A DNA stretch of 64,000 nt from Micromonospora sp. HK10 (GTDB taxonomy: Bacteria; Actinomycetota; Actinomycetes; Mycobacteriales; Micromonosporaceae), in contig NZ_KQ058830.1 in the NCBI RefSeq assembly GCF_000982955.1, positions 1 to 64,000 on the forward strand. The letters are read 5' to 3'. The notes below the pieces were generated by a model. It ran no database searches, had not been told where the DNA came from, and worked only from the letters and a program-made list of their open reading frames with translations. Positions 48,033 to 57,031 of the stretch are shown here, one piece after another (the first letter of the stretch is position 1; every line of letters begins with the position of its first letter). The translations under genes and the position numbers were made by a program.

Positions 48033-49391
48033 CTACCGCTGTTCCGCGACCTCCGGCGCCACCGTTTCGGGTACCGACTCCGGTGGGAGCCGGGTCGCGC
48101 GCCGCAAGATGTGCAGCGAGAGCACCCAGGACGCCCCGTACGCGGCAGCGGCGGAGATGCCGAAGGCCCACACCGCGGTCAGGGCCGGCGCGCCGACGAG
48201 GGAGGGGACGACCACCGCCGCCGTGGTCAGGAGCATCCGTCCCGCGTCCCAGGTCAGTTGGAGGCCGTGCCGGCCGAAGACCACCAGGGACTGGGAAAGT
48301 GGCGAGCCGACGAACTGAGCTGCCAGGAAGAGCGCGAGCGCTCGGGCGTACGCACCGCTGGTTGCCCACTTCGGGCCGAACGCCAGCGCGAAGGCCGCCG
48401 GAGCGCTGAGCGCGACGACGAGTCCGCCTACGGCGGCAACCATGGCGAGTTGACGGCTCGCCCGCAGAAAGACCGCCACGGCTCGGGCGGCGTCGGTACG
48501 GGCAACTCGCGACAGCTCGGCCAGGTACACCTGGGCGACGGCCAGGCCGAGCAACGCGGCGGGCGCGGCGAGCATCCGCTGGGTGAAGCCGAACCAGCCG
48601 GCCACATCGGCCCCGTAGTAGTACGCGAACAGCAGGACGGGAAGCTGAAGGCCGAGCACGTTCAGCAGCCCGGACGGGGCGAGCAGCAGCGGGAATCGGC
48701 GATGGCGGGCGGCTGTCTGCCACAGTCGTCGGGGCGTCGCACGTTCCTCGCCGGCCACCCTTCGACGAAGGCCAGGCAGGAGGCTGAGTGCTGCCACGGC
48801 CTGGCCTGCGCCCAGCCCCAGCATCAGTCCACCGGCCCGGAGACCGACGGCACCGGCACCGAACTGGGCGAGCAGGGTCGCGCAGGTCTGGAGCAGATTG
48901 CGCCGACCGATCGCGGCGTAGCGGCGGTACCGGATCGCCAGCTGGTTCAAAACCTGAAGGATCGCCATCGCCGCGGCTGTCCAGGGCACCAACCACAGCC
49001 AGGACGCCAGTGCCGGCTGGTCGAACAGCGTCGCGATGCGCTCTCCGGCCAGCGCCACCAGCACCGTACCCGCGAGTGCGGTGCCCAGTGCCACCACGAG
49101 ACCGAGGGCAACCAGGTCGTGCGCCTCGCGATCGCGTTCCGGGAGCGGTACCGCGAGTTCAAATCGGCCGGCGGCAACCGCACCGACGGCTGCGGCGAGC
49201 GTGGCGAGCACAGCGAAGACCCCGAAATCCGCCGGGCTGTACAGCCGGGCGAGGACCGGTGCCGAGAGCAGGAGGAGCACCTGGCCGCCGGCGCTTCCCG
49301 CCGCGATACTGAGCACACCCCGTCGGCTGCCGGTCAGCCACCGCCGGTGCCGTCCCGGGTGGTCGCCGGCCGTGCGGGTGTCCAGCCGCAC
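48033..49391 (-). CDS. Wzx-type polysaccharide flippase (MOP superfamily)
   Basis: A 452-residue membrane protein with about 12 hydrophobic segments. The opening LSIAAGSAGGQVLLLLSAPVLARLYSPADFGVFAVLATLA is the usual start of Polysacc_synt/Wzx proteins (a long hydrophobic block over residues ~28-67). It moves undecaprenyl-diphosphate-linked repeat units across the membrane. The GTG start (or the TTG one codon earlier) lies just past the stop of the polymerase gene, so translation is coupled. It is the last gene of a minus-strand run that begins with the 4,6-dehydratase gene. Confidence 0.88.
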   Translation of the reverse strand: MRLDTRTAGDHPGRHRRWLTGSRRGVLSIAAGSAGGQVLLLLSAPVLARLYSPADFGVFAVLATLAAAVGAVAAGRFELAVPLPERDREAHDLVALGLVVALGTALAGTVLVALAGERIATLFDQPALASWLWLVPWTAAAMAILQVLNQLAIRYRRYAAIGRRNLLQTCATLLAQFGAGAVGLRAGGLMLGLGAGQAVAALSLLPGLRRRVAGEERATPRRLWQTAARHRRFPLLLAPSGLLNVLGLQLPVLLFAYYYGADVAGWFGFTQRMLAAPAALLGLAVAQVYLAELSRVARTDAARAVAVFLRASRQLAMVAAVGGLVVALSAPAAFALAFGPKWATSGAYARALALFLAAQFVGSPLSQSLVVFGRHGLQLTWDAGRMLLTTAAVVVPSLVGAPALTAVWAFGISAAAAYGASWVLSLHILRRATRLPPESVPETVAPEVAEQR

Positions 49392-49396
49392 CAAGG

Positions 49397-50797
49397 TCAG
49401 TGCCGCCCGACGAGATGTCGCGGCGACCCCTCCGACTGCCCGGGTGGTGCGCCGGTTGGCCGCATCCCGACCGTGGGGACCGGAGGCTGCCGGCCCGGTC
49501 CGGCGTGGTGGAGGGCCCGGCGACGTCCGGTGTTGCCGATCCGACCGCCCCAGTACCAGAGCAGGAGATAGCTGACGAGACCGATGTTCAACGGCGTCTC
49601 GATGCCGCCGGCCACCCAGGTGCCGAGGACGACGGTGACGCCGGCGAAACCGATCAGCTGAAGCGAGTTGTAGTGACCACGGCGCAGGGATCGCTGGGTG
49701 AGTACCTGAAACAGCACGCCGAAGAGGGCAGCCATGAAGAGCAGACCCAGGGTGTCGAAGTTGTAGTGGATCGAGCCCCACAACGACGGTGGTGAGGTGC
49801 CGCGGGTCGAGCCGTAGAGGGTGTAGAAGACGTCCGAACTCAGGGTGCTTCCCCGGTGGCTCGGCAGCACGCTGAGCAGGCCCTGAAGCCAGTCGCCACC
49901 GTTGCTGACCGGCAGTGAGGAGGTGTAGTTGAACGCGGCGAGGCCGGAGGCCTGGTTGTCGTGGAGGAATCGGTTGCTCAGATCCTCCGCGGCCGCCTGC
50001 AAGGGGGAACTGGCGCTGTCCGGGCTCCGCGCCAGCACGTACGTCGACAGCACGAGGAGCGGCAGTCCCAGCAGCAGTGGTAGGACAAAGCCCCAGGACA
50101 GGTGCCGCCGACGGTGCAGAAACGCGTAGACCAGGGCGGTGGTCAGAAACAGCACCATGGCGCCTCGCTGCGCGGTGGCCATGAGGGCAAGCGCGGACAG
50201 CGCCAGGAGGAGGACCGAGCCCACCCGGGCGAAGAACCCGCCCTTCGCGAACGACCACACCGTGAGAATGACCGCCAGCGCGGGCAGTATCGCGTTCTTG
50301 AACTGGTTGACGAAGCCGGGGAAGAGGTACCGGTCGCCCGCGTACGACTCCAGCCGAAGGGTGGCGATGTCGGCCGGTGACCCGCCAAGCTGACCCTGTA
50401 GGCCGACCAGGAAGGCGCTGTAGCCGACGGCGGCGAAGTACCCGACGGTCACCACGATCGAGAGCGCGACGAGCGCGAGTATCGGACCGCTCGGAGCCAC
50501 GAGGGAGACCGAGTAGTTGGAGAAGTTGGGCCTGCCCGAGCGGTCCGGTCGCCGGTGCTGCATCGCGATGCAGGTTGTCAGGCTGGCGAGGAGGTAGAGG
50601 GCGGCAGCGGCGGCCATCAGCTGCGCGTAGAACGTCTCCACCGGTGAGTCGAAGTCGACCAGACGCACCGTGCCGTAGAGCATCAGCAGTTGACAGACCA
50701 CGAACAAGCCGTCTGGAGTCAGTATCCCGTACTGCCGGATGGCGACCGCGTAGTGCAGCACTGCCAGGGCCAGGACAGGCAGGAACAGGGTGGTCAT
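49397..50797 (-). CDS. Wzy-type polysaccharide polymerase (O-antigen polymerase-like)
   Basis: A 466-residue membrane protein with 10 or more predicted helices and a large external loop (~250-330: DLSNRFLHDNQASGLAAFNY to SDVFYTLYGSTRGTSPPS). This layout, with a position next to a Wzx flippase, is how Wzy polymerases are recognised; sequence identity between them is low. It would join flipped repeat units at the outer face of the membrane. The last ~45 residues are a Pro/Arg/Gly-rich cytoplasmic tail. Assignment rests on topology and neighbours. Confidence 0.78.
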   Translation of the reverse strand: MTTLFLPVLALAVLHYAVAIRQYGILTPDGLFVVCQLLMLYGTVRLVDFDSPVETFYAQLMAAAAALYLLASLTTCIAMQHRRPDRSGRPNFSNYSVSLVAPSGPILALVALSIVVTVGYFAAVGYSAFLVGLQGQLGGSPADIATLRLESYAGDRYLFPGFVNQFKNAILPALAVILTVWSFAKGGFFARVGSVLLLALSALALMATAQRGAMVLFLTTALVYAFLHRRRHLSWGFVLPLLLGLPLLVLSTYVLARSPDSASSPLQAAAEDLSNRFLHDNQASGLAAFNYTSSLPVSNGGDWLQGLLSVLPSHRGSTLSSDVFYTLYGSTRGTSPPSLWGSIHYNFDTLGLLFMAALFGVLFQVLTQRSLRRGHYNSLQLIGFAGVTVVLGTWVAGGIETPLNIGLVSYLLLWYWGGRIGNTGRRRALHHAGPGRQPPVPTVGMRPTGAPPGQSEGSPRHLVGRH

Positions 50798-50839
50798 CGA
50801 ACGCTCAGCTCCGCTTGCGGTGAGGGTCGCGAATAGGGC

Positions 50840-51733
50840 TCATCGGGTTGACGGCCGGCCGGCTGCCCATCGGGAGCGTGCCGCGTGGAGTTTGGAGATC
50901 ATTTCGGGCCAGGCCGGAGGACGGTACCCGGTGGTGCGGGCCAGCGCCTCTGCGGACAGTGACCGGTCGCAGACGAAGCCGTCGAAGGGCGTGATGTCAC
51001 CGGTCCAGCCGTACGTCGCGGCGACCAGCCGTAGCAGGTCGTACTTCGCGATGGGCGCGGCGGCGACGTGGAACAAGCCGGTCAGGGCCTGGTCGGGCAG
51101 GATGACCGTGCGGAGGAGCCGGGCGAATTCCACGGTCGTCACGCCGCTGTAGATCGCCTTGGTGTACCCCTTCACGGCCGTCTGACCGAGGAACCAGTCG
51201 ACCAGTGACCGTGCGGTGCCGAGCTCGTGCCCGACTATCGACGTGCGTAGCGTCAGGGTGCCCTCACCTGTGGTCTCGCCCAACAGCTTCGATCGGCCGT
51301 AGAGATCGGTGGGGTCCGGCAGGTCCGTTTCCGTGTAGCCACCCCGGTCACCGGAGAAGACGCAGTCCGTGCTGACCTGGATCAGGCGGGCGCCGACCTC
51401 CGCACAGGCCTCGGCGAGTTGATGCGGCAGGAGAGCGTTGATGGCGATCGTCGGCACCGGATCCTCGACGCCGGGCCGCTGCTTGATGACCCCGATGCAG
51501 TTGACCACCGCGTCCGGCCGCTGCTCGCGGAGCAGACGGCGGATCCGTGGCACGTCGAGTGCCTCGACCCCGGTGGTGATCCGGGCGGCCAGCTCGTCGG
51601 GGAACCAGCCGGCCCGGCCGGTGAGTGACCGGGCGGTACCGCGCACGTCCAGGTCCGGCGAGCACTGAAGCTCGCGCAGGAGAGTGTGTCCGAGCATGCC
51701 GGTGGCGCCGAGAACAAGGACACGTCGAGTCAT
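50840..51733 (-). CDS. RmlD-like SDR sugar-nucleotide reductase (WbvR-like candidate)
   Basis: A 297-residue extended SDR. The Rossmann motif is LVLGATGMLGHTLLREL (7-23), with AVVNCIGVIKQ, STDCVFSGDRGGY and the catalytic pair YGRSK (Tyr145, Lys149). RmlD normally reduces dTDP-4-keto-rhamnose, but here it lies next to a FnlA/WbjB-type dehydratase and a WecB-type epimerase. In that three-gene set it would reduce the UDP-4-keto-6-deoxy-HexNAc intermediate. It lacks the C-terminal cupin of WbjC/CapF/FnlB and so resembles WbvR of the UDP-L-QuiNAc route more than the FucNAc enzymes. This is an inference from length and fold. Confidence 0.78.
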   Translation of the reverse strand: MTRRVLVLGATGMLGHTLLRELQCSPDLDVRGTARSLTGRAGWFPDELAARITTGVEALDVPRIRRLLREQRPDAVVNCIGVIKQRPGVEDPVPTIAINALLPHQLAEACAEVGARLIQVSTDCVFSGDRGGYTETDLPDPTDLYGRSKLLGETTGEGTLTLRTSIVGHELGTARSLVDWFLGQTAVKGYTKAIYSGVTTVEFARLLRTVILPDQALTGLFHVAAAPIAKYDLLRLVAATYGWTGDITPFDGFVCDRSLSAEALARTTGYRPPAWPEMISKLHAARSRWAAGRPSTR

Positions 51734-51773
51734 GGCCGCGCCTCGGCACGGCTCGCGCCAGCGATCCACACCC

Positions 51774-52820
51774 TCACGCGGGCACCACCGACGCGGCCTG
51801 GGCGGCTTCGAGCTCGGCGCGGATCTCGGGCAGCGTGAGGAGCACGGACATGATCTCCGGTACGTCCAGCCGCCGTGCGTTGTGTGAGTGGTAGTCGACG
51901 ATGTGGTCGCGGCCGACATCCCCCTCGTCGAAGTAGAGGGCGTAGTTCAGGTCGCGGCTGTCGATCGGGACCCGCAGGAAGTCGCCGAAGTCCTCGGCGC
52001 GAGCGAGATCCTCGCGACTGGCCAGTGTCTCGTACAGCTTCTCGCCGTGCCGGACGCCGAGGATGTCGAACTTGGGGGGAACGCCGAACAGGTTGCACAG
52101 GGCGGTGGCCAGATCGCCGATCGTGCAGGCGTCGGCCTTGCGGATGAAGATGTCGCCCGGTCGACCATGTTGAAAGGCATGTTCGACGAGTTCGACCGAC
52201 TGGCCGAGGGACATGAGGAACCGGGTCATTGTCGGATCCGTCACGGTCGGTGCGACACCGTTTCGGATCTGGTCGATGAAAAGGGGGATCACCGAGCCCC
52301 GGGAGTACATGACGTTGCCATAGCGGACGCAGCAGACCCGGGTGCGGGCGGAGGGATTGTTGCGGGCGTGGGCCTGGCCGACCTTTTCCATGAGGGCCTT
52401 CGTCATCCCCATCGCGTTGACCGGGTAAACCGCCTTGTCCGTACTGAGCAGCACCAGTGTCTCCACACCGTTGCGTTCGCAGGCGTCCACCACGTTGGCG
52501 CTTCCCAGCACGTTGGTCCGTACTGCCTCGAGCGGGAAGAACTCGCAGGACGGCACCTGCTTGAGTGCGGCCGCGTGAAATACGTACTCCACTCCGCGGC
52601 TCGCCTTGACGAGGCTGTCCAGATCCCGGACGTCGCCCACGTAGTAGCGCACCCGGTCATCGCGGATCCGGTGCCGCATGATGTCCTGCTTGGACTCGTC
52701 GCGGCTGAGAACGCGCACCTCACGAGCGCCGGCCTCGAGCAGCCGGCAGACCATCGTCTGACCAAATGATCCAGTGCCGCCGGTGATCAGAAAACGCCGG
52801 TCCAATAGTGAGGATTCCAC
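51774..52820 (-). CDS. UDP-GlcNAc 4,6-dehydratase/epimerase (FnlA/WbjB/CapE family)
   Basis: A 348-residue extended SDR. It has FLITGGTGSFGQTMVCRLLE (10-29), VFHAAALKQVPSCEFFPLEA, LLSTDKAVYPVNAMGMTK (Asp-Lys pair and Met in place of the canonical SDR Tyr) and VRYGNVMYSRGSVIPLF. This motif set marks the inverting 4,6-dehydratase/5-epimerase group that makes UDP-2-acetamido-2,6-dideoxy-L-4-keto-hexose. The GTG start has AGGGG 6 nt upstream. It heads a run of four minus-strand genes (reductase, polymerase, flippase follow) and is divergent from the epimerase gene with ~220 nt between. Confidence 0.9.
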   Translation of the reverse strand: MESSLLDRRFLITGGTGSFGQTMVCRLLEAGAREVRVLSRDESKQDIMRHRIRDDRVRYYVGDVRDLDSLVKASRGVEYVFHAAALKQVPSCEFFPLEAVRTNVLGSANVVDACERNGVETLVLLSTDKAVYPVNAMGMTKALMEKVGQAHARNNPSARTRVCCVRYGNVMYSRGSVIPLFIDQIRNGVAPTVTDPTMTRFLMSLGQSVELVEHAFQHGRPGDIFIRKADACTIGDLATALCNLFGVPPKFDILGVRHGEKLYETLASREDLARAEDFGDFLRVPIDSRDLNYALYFDEGDVGRDHIVDYHSHNARRLDVPEIMSVLLTLPEIRAELEAAQAASVVPA

Positions 52821-53038
52821 ATTTTCCCCTGTTCTCCCCGGATCGCCTTGCGGGGGAGTTGTCGATTCTCGTGCCCACCGGACAGTACAACCCCATGGGC
52901 GTTGACGGACGGCAATTGCGGATTCTGGAAGATGTTGGGCAGATGGTGACGGTGGCGTGACCGGGGACCGGCTCGGATCGTTGAGGCACAGGTCTTACGC
53001 CGACCGCTGCGGAGACCTGACATTCGGAGGGTGGAGCG

Positions 53039-54163
53039 ATGACACGGGTTATGACGGTGGTGGGGACGAGGCCGGAGATCATTAGGCTGTCCCGGGTGAC
53101 GGACAGGCTCGACCGGACGGTCGAACACGTCCTCGTGCACACCGGCCAGAACTGGGACCGATCCCTTTCCGATGTCTTCTTCGCCGAACTGCGAATGCGT
53201 GAACCGGACCGCTTCCTGAAGGTCGACACGTCTTCGTTGGGTCGGGTGCTCGGTGGCGTGCTGATCGGTGTGGAGGAAACCATTCGCGACGTACGGCCCG
53301 ACGCGCTGCTGGTGCTCGGGGACACCAACAGCGCCATCGCGGCGGTGATCGCCCGGCGGATGCGGGTGCCCGTCTACCACATGGAAGCCGGAAACCGTTG
53401 TTTCGATCTGAACGTGCCGGAGGAGACCAACCGCCGGCTGGTGGACCATGTCGCCGACTTCAACCTGGTCTATACCGAGCATGCCCGGCGCAACCTGCTG
53501 GCCGAGGGCCTGCACCCGCGCCGGATCCTGCACACCGGTTCACCGATGCGGGAGGTGCTGGAGCACTACCGGCCGCAGATCGACGCCTCGCCGGTCCTCG
53601 ACCACCTCCACCTCGATCCGGGTGAGTACTTCCTGGTGAGCGCCCACCGCGAGGAGAACGTGGACGAGCCGACCCGGCTGCGCCGTCTTCTCGACTGTCT
53701 GCGCGCCGTCCGGCGGGAATGGTCGCTGCCCGTGCTGGTCTCCACGCATCCACGTACCCGCAAACGCCTGGAGTCGCTCGCCGACGCGGCCATCGATCTC
53801 GATGGCATCACCTTTCACGAGCCGTTCGGTCTGTTCGACTACGTGCGGCTGCAGACCCAGGCGCGGTGCGTGCTCTCCGACAGCGGCACCATCAGCGAGG
53901 AGGCGGCCATCCTGGGCTTCCCCGCGGTGACGCTGCGGGATTCCATGGAGCGACCGGAGGCGCTGGACACCGGGGCCATCATCATGACCGGTCTGGAGCC
54001 GTCCGGGGTGGTCGAGGCGATCCGGGTGGTGGTCGACGAGGCCGCTGCGAACGGTGTCCCGTGTCCGCTGGACTACCAGGTCCGGGACACCTCTCGCCTG
54101 GTGGTCAACTTCATCCTCTCGACCGTTCGGCGACACCACGACTGGGCGGGGATTCGGCGCTGA
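53039..54163 (+). CDS. UDP-N-acetyl-hexosamine 2-epimerase, FnlC/WbjD/CapG-like
   Basis: A 374-residue member of the WecB superfamily: VVGTRPEIIRLSRV, HTGQNWDRSLSDVFFAEL, VLGDTNSAIAA, YHMEAGNRCFDLNVPEETNRR, SAHREENVD and LSDSGTISEEAAILGFPA. The AGNRCFD-NVPEE and GTISEE signatures distinguish the FnlC/CapG/WbjD branch (L-FucNAc or L-QuiNAc pathways) from plain WecB, which has AGLRS and GGLQKE, as seen in the other epimerase of this window. It would perform the last step, C2 epimerisation of the UDP-6-deoxy-L-HexNAc. GGAGG lies 8 nt upstream of the ATG. A strong hairpin follows. Confidence 0.9.
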   Translation: MTRVMTVVGTRPEIIRLSRVTDRLDRTVEHVLVHTGQNWDRSLSDVFFAELRMREPDRFLKVDTSSLGRVLGGVLIGVEETIRDVRPDALLVLGDTNSAIAAVIARRMRVPVYHMEAGNRCFDLNVPEETNRRLVDHVADFNLVYTEHARRNLLAEGLHPRRILHTGSPMREVLEHYRPQIDASPVLDHLHLDPGEYFLVSAHREENVDEPTRLRRLLDCLRAVRREWSLPVLVSTHPRTRKRLESLADAAIDLDGITFHEPFGLFDYVRLQTQARCVLSDSGTISEEAAILGFPAVTLRDSMERPEALDTGAIIMTGLEPSGVVEAIRVVVDEAAANGVPCPLDYQVRDTSRLVVNFILSTVRRHHDWAGIRR

Positions 54164-54172
54164 GCGGCCGTT

Positions 54173-54198
54173 GCGGGGGTCGGGTACCCGGCCCCCGC
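54173..54198. terminator. Bidirectional terminator between convergent genes
   Basis: GCGGGGGTCGGG-TA-CCCGGCCCCCGC forms a 12-bp stem with one G-U type pair and a very tight loop, directly after the epimerase stop and before the stop of the minus-strand glycosyltransferase. Confidence 0.65.
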
Positions 54199-54248
54199 CG
54201 GCGCCGGTCGGGCCGCGTCGGCGGCTGAACCACCTGACCGGGGCGCAC

Positions 54249-55547
54249 TCACCGGACGGGACGCCGGCGGTGCCGGGCCGCCGCCGTCAGGACGTCCGTC
54301 AGCACCTGAGCGTTGACATCCTCGCTCATGTGGGTGCGGTAGTGCGCGCGGCCGCACCGTCCCATCGCGCGCAGCCGGACGCGAGGCGTGGCCCGGGCGC
54401 GCCGGATCGCCTCCGACAGCCCCACCGGGTCCTCCGGCGGTGCGGCGAACCCGGCCCCGGCGTCGGTCACGATCCGCGCGGCGTCACCCGGAGCGCACAC
54501 CAACAGCGGTAGACCGCAGGCGAGAAGCGCCTGGACCTTGCTCGGCAGGGTGATGTGGAACAGCGGCTCGTCCGCGAGGGACACGAGGTGCAGGTCCGCC
54601 GTGGCCATGATGGCGGGAAGGGACTCGGGCTCAACCGCGTCGAGGAAGTGCACGCTCCGGAGTCCCAGCTGATCCGCCTGAGCGCGGAGGTCCCGCTTTT
54701 CCAGGCCGTCGCCGATGAGCACCAGGTGCACGTCCGGCAGGTCAACCAGGCGCGCCATGGCATCGATCACGGCATCGAGGCGTTGAGCCGGCCCCTGGTT
54801 GCCGGCGTACATCAGGACGAAGTCCTCCGGCGCCAACCCGAGTCGTGCCCGGAAGCGGAGATCCGGGTCGGCGGGCTGCATCACCTTCTCGTCGGTCCAG
54901 TTGTAGACGACGGAGACCTTGTCGGGCCGTACCCCGCGGCGGATGATCGTTTCCCGGAGACCGGGGGACGGGACCGTGATGTGGTCGGCCCAGCGGTAAG
55001 CCCGCTCGGTGAACGACGTCAGGGCGGCCTCGGCGACCCGGCGGGGGGCGCCCTTCGTCAGGAAGCCGGTCGCGAAGACGGAGTCCGGCCACAGATCCAT
55101 CACCATCAGCACATACGGTGTGCGTCGGCGTAGCCGGGCAGTGATCGCGGGCACTGCCGCCGTGATCGGGGAGGCGTACACGAGCGACACGTCCGCCGCG
55201 CGCAACACGGACGCTCCCAGGACTGCCGAACTGCCGGCCCAACTGAGGTAGTTGGCGGCCCGCCCCAGCGCGCGGCGATCGTGGCTGGGATAGAGCGGAG
55301 TGCGCACCACCCGCAGCCCGTCGCTCACCTCCACCGTCCGGCGCGCCGCCGAGTACCGGTCATAGACGCGGCCGGCCGGATAGTTGGGAATGCCGGTCAG
55401 GACCTCGACATCGAGGCCGCGGGCCCGCAGGGAGCGAGTGATCCCGAGGGCGATGGGTGCCGGCTCCGGTGGGAACCACTGGCTGATGAACGCGACCCGA
55501 GGCGTCGCCGCATCCGCTGACAGCTGCTTTCCGGCTTTGTCATCCAT
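54249..55547 (-). CDS. GT4 family glycosyltransferase (WbuB-like)
   Basis: A 432-residue GT-B enzyme. The start RVAFISQWFPPEPAPIALGI, then EVLTGIPNYPAGRVYD, MDLWPDSVFATGF, VYNWTDE, LMYAGNQGPAQRLDAVIDAM and FHITLPSKVQALLACGLP, form the signature of the WbuB group, which transfers L-FucNAc or related 6-deoxy-aminosugars in O-antigen loci. That fits the neighbouring FnlA/RmlD-like/FnlC set. The chosen ATG has GGGAGA 7 nt upstream. An ATG seven codons earlier overlaps the preceding stop by one base (TGATG) and is an alternative. It is the last gene of a five-gene minus-strand operon. Confidence 0.85.
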   Translation of the reverse strand: MDDKAGKQLSADAATPRVAFISQWFPPEPAPIALGITRSLRARGLDVEVLTGIPNYPAGRVYDRYSAARRTVEVSDGLRVVRTPLYPSHDRRALGRAANYLSWAGSSAVLGASVLRAADVSLVYASPITAAVPAITARLRRRTPYVLMVMDLWPDSVFATGFLTKGAPRRVAEAALTSFTERAYRWADHITVPSPGLRETIIRRGVRPDKVSVVYNWTDEKVMQPADPDLRFRARLGLAPEDFVLMYAGNQGPAQRLDAVIDAMARLVDLPDVHLVLIGDGLEKRDLRAQADQLGLRSVHFLDAVEPESLPAIMATADLHLVSLADEPLFHITLPSKVQALLACGLPLLVCAPGDAARIVTDAGAGFAAPPEDPVGLSEAIRRARATPRVRLRAMGRCGRAHYRTHMSEDVNAQVLTDVLTAAARHRRRPVR

Positions 55548-55567
55548 GAACGTTCTCCCATCCTCCA

Positions 55568-56362
55568 TCAACCGGCGGTACCGGCCGTCAGCGTTCGGGT
55601 CATCCGGGCGAAGTGGACGAACGCGCCGGACGAGGGGCTACCCGCGCTGGTTGGCTGGACGGCGAAGGCCTGATCGGCGCCGACGCTGACCGACAGGACG
55701 GCGGCGAGCACCGGACCGTCCTCGTCCGCCGGCACCCGTAGCGCGCTGCCGAGCACGCGTACGACGTGGTCGCGGTTCCGGTGGACGACTCGGACGTCAC
55801 CGAACCCGTACGCCGAGTGGTGGGCCGAGAACGACGGCCAGTCCAGCAGGCGTACCTCGGCCTGCTCGGCTGCCTGCGGGTGCACGCGGAGCCATTCCGC
55901 GTAGGTGTGTTCGACGAACCCGTGTCGCTCGTACAGCCGGCGGGCAGCCGGGTTGCTGGTGGAGACGTCGAGTGCGAGCGTGTCGCAGCCGAGGAGGCGA
56001 CCCAGCCGCTCGCCGTCCTCGATCAGCCGGCTGCCGTGCCGTTGGCCCCTCTCCTGCGTCGCCACGGCGATTCCGTTGAGGAACAGGCAGGTCCCGAGCA
56101 ACCGCCAGTCCGCGACCGCGCAGATGTCGCGGCCGGCACGCACATACCGGATGAAGACCGTTCGGCGCGGAACCGGCGGCGTCAGGGCCGCCGTCAGGTA
56201 GGAACCGAATCCTGCGGCGTGGTAGGGCACCAGACCGGCGCAGGCGGTGGGAACCGCCTCGCGGAGCAGCGCGACGACTGCCGCGGTATCGGAGTCAGTC
56301 GGATTCTCCAGCGACCGCACCCGGGCGGCGGTTGCCGCCCGACGTGGGCCGGCGATCGTCAC
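55568..56362 (-). CDS. GNAT family N-acetyltransferase in polysaccharide locus
   Basis: A 264-residue protein with one GNAT domain (~85-170). The acetyl-CoA-binding part reads FLNGIAVATQERGQRHGSRL, and DVSTSNPAARRLYERHGFVE is the C-terminal GNAT signature. The C-terminal ~90 residues are a beta-rich extension without a name. Within this operon it may acetylate the 4-amino group made by the adjacent aminotransferase, the step done by PglD or WeeI in bacillosamine pathways; this is an inference. GTG is chosen because it overlaps the stop of the sugar transferase gene (GTGA); another GTG four codons earlier is possible. Confidence 0.75.
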   Translation of the reverse strand: MTIAGPRRAATAARVRSLENPTDSDTAAVVALLREAVPTACAGLVPYHAAGFGSYLTAALTPPVPRRTVFIRYVRAGRDICAVADWRLLGTCLFLNGIAVATQERGQRHGSRLIEDGERLGRLLGCDTLALDVSTSNPAARRLYERHGFVEHTYAEWLRVHPQAAEQAEVRLLDWPSFSAHHSAYGFGDVRVVHRNRDHVVRVLGSALRVPADEDGPVLAAVLSVSVGADQAFAVQPTSAGSPSSGAFVHFARMTRTLTAGTAG

Positions 56363-57003
56363 ACCCGCACCCACGTCGTCATCCGCTCCTCGTCGAGATC
56401 GCGCATGACGGCTGAGGGATCCGCCGCCACGTCACTGCCGACGAACACCTTGTGTACGGTGCGGGCGAGGATCCACAGGTCGAGGCCGAACGACCAGCGC
56501 TCCACGTATCGCACGTCGAGGTCGAGGCGTTCGTTCCAGGCCAGACCGTTGCGTCCGTTGATCTGGGCCAGTCCGGTGATGCCCGGCGGCACCGCGAAAC
56601 GGAGGCGTTCCCGGTCGGTGTACCAGGGGTCGTACCGCGGTAGCAGCGGACGGGGGCCGACCAGACTCAGGTCACCCCGCAGGACGTTGATCAGTTGCGG
56701 TAGCTCGTCAATACTCGCCCGGCGGACCAGGAGGCCGAGCCCGGAGCAGCGTTGACCGTCCGGAAGGAGGTTGCCCCGGGCATCCCGGCCGTCCGTCATC
56801 GTGCGGAGCTTGATGATGGTGAACTGCCGGCCCCCCTGGCCGGTGCGGTGCTGCCGAAACAGTGTCGGCCCGCCGATCTGAAGGCGGAGCAGCGCCGCCA
56901 CGATCATCAGCAGGGGAGCGGAGAGGGCGAGCAGCACGACGCTGACGGCGATGTCCAGCATCCGCTTGGCGAGCCGGCCCCTGGTGTTTCTTGCGATCTC
57001 CAT
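56359..57003 (-). CDS. Small monotopic phosphoglycosyl transferase (PglC-like) initiating the repeat unit
   Basis: A 214-residue bacterial sugar transferase. It has a single N-terminal re-entrant hydrophobic helix (~10-38), then GGPTLFRQHRTGQGGRQFTI, IIKLRTMTD, the catalytic Asp-Glu dyad in RASIDELPQLINVL, LSLVGPRPLLPRYDP and a C-terminal PPGITGLAQINGRNGLAWNE. It transfers a phospho-sugar from a UDP-sugar to undecaprenyl phosphate. The minimal size matches PglC, which takes UDP-diNAc-bacillosamine, rather than the five-TM WcaJ/WbaP type. GGAG lies 9 nt before the ATG. PglF- and PglE-like genes sit upstream in the same direction. Confidence 0.9.
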   Translation of the reverse strand: MEIARNTRGRLAKRMLDIAVSVVLLALSAPLLMIVAALLRLQIGGPTLFRQHRTGQGGRQFTIIKLRTMTDGRDARGNLLPDGQRCSGLGLLVRRASIDELPQLINVLRGDLSLVGPRPLLPRYDPWYTDRERLRFAVPPGITGLAQINGRNGLAWNERLDLDVRYVERWSFGLDLWILARTVHKVFVGSDVAADPSAVMRDLDEERMTTWVRV

Positions 57004-57031
57004 GCGGTTGCACTCCACAGGTCAGTGGACT

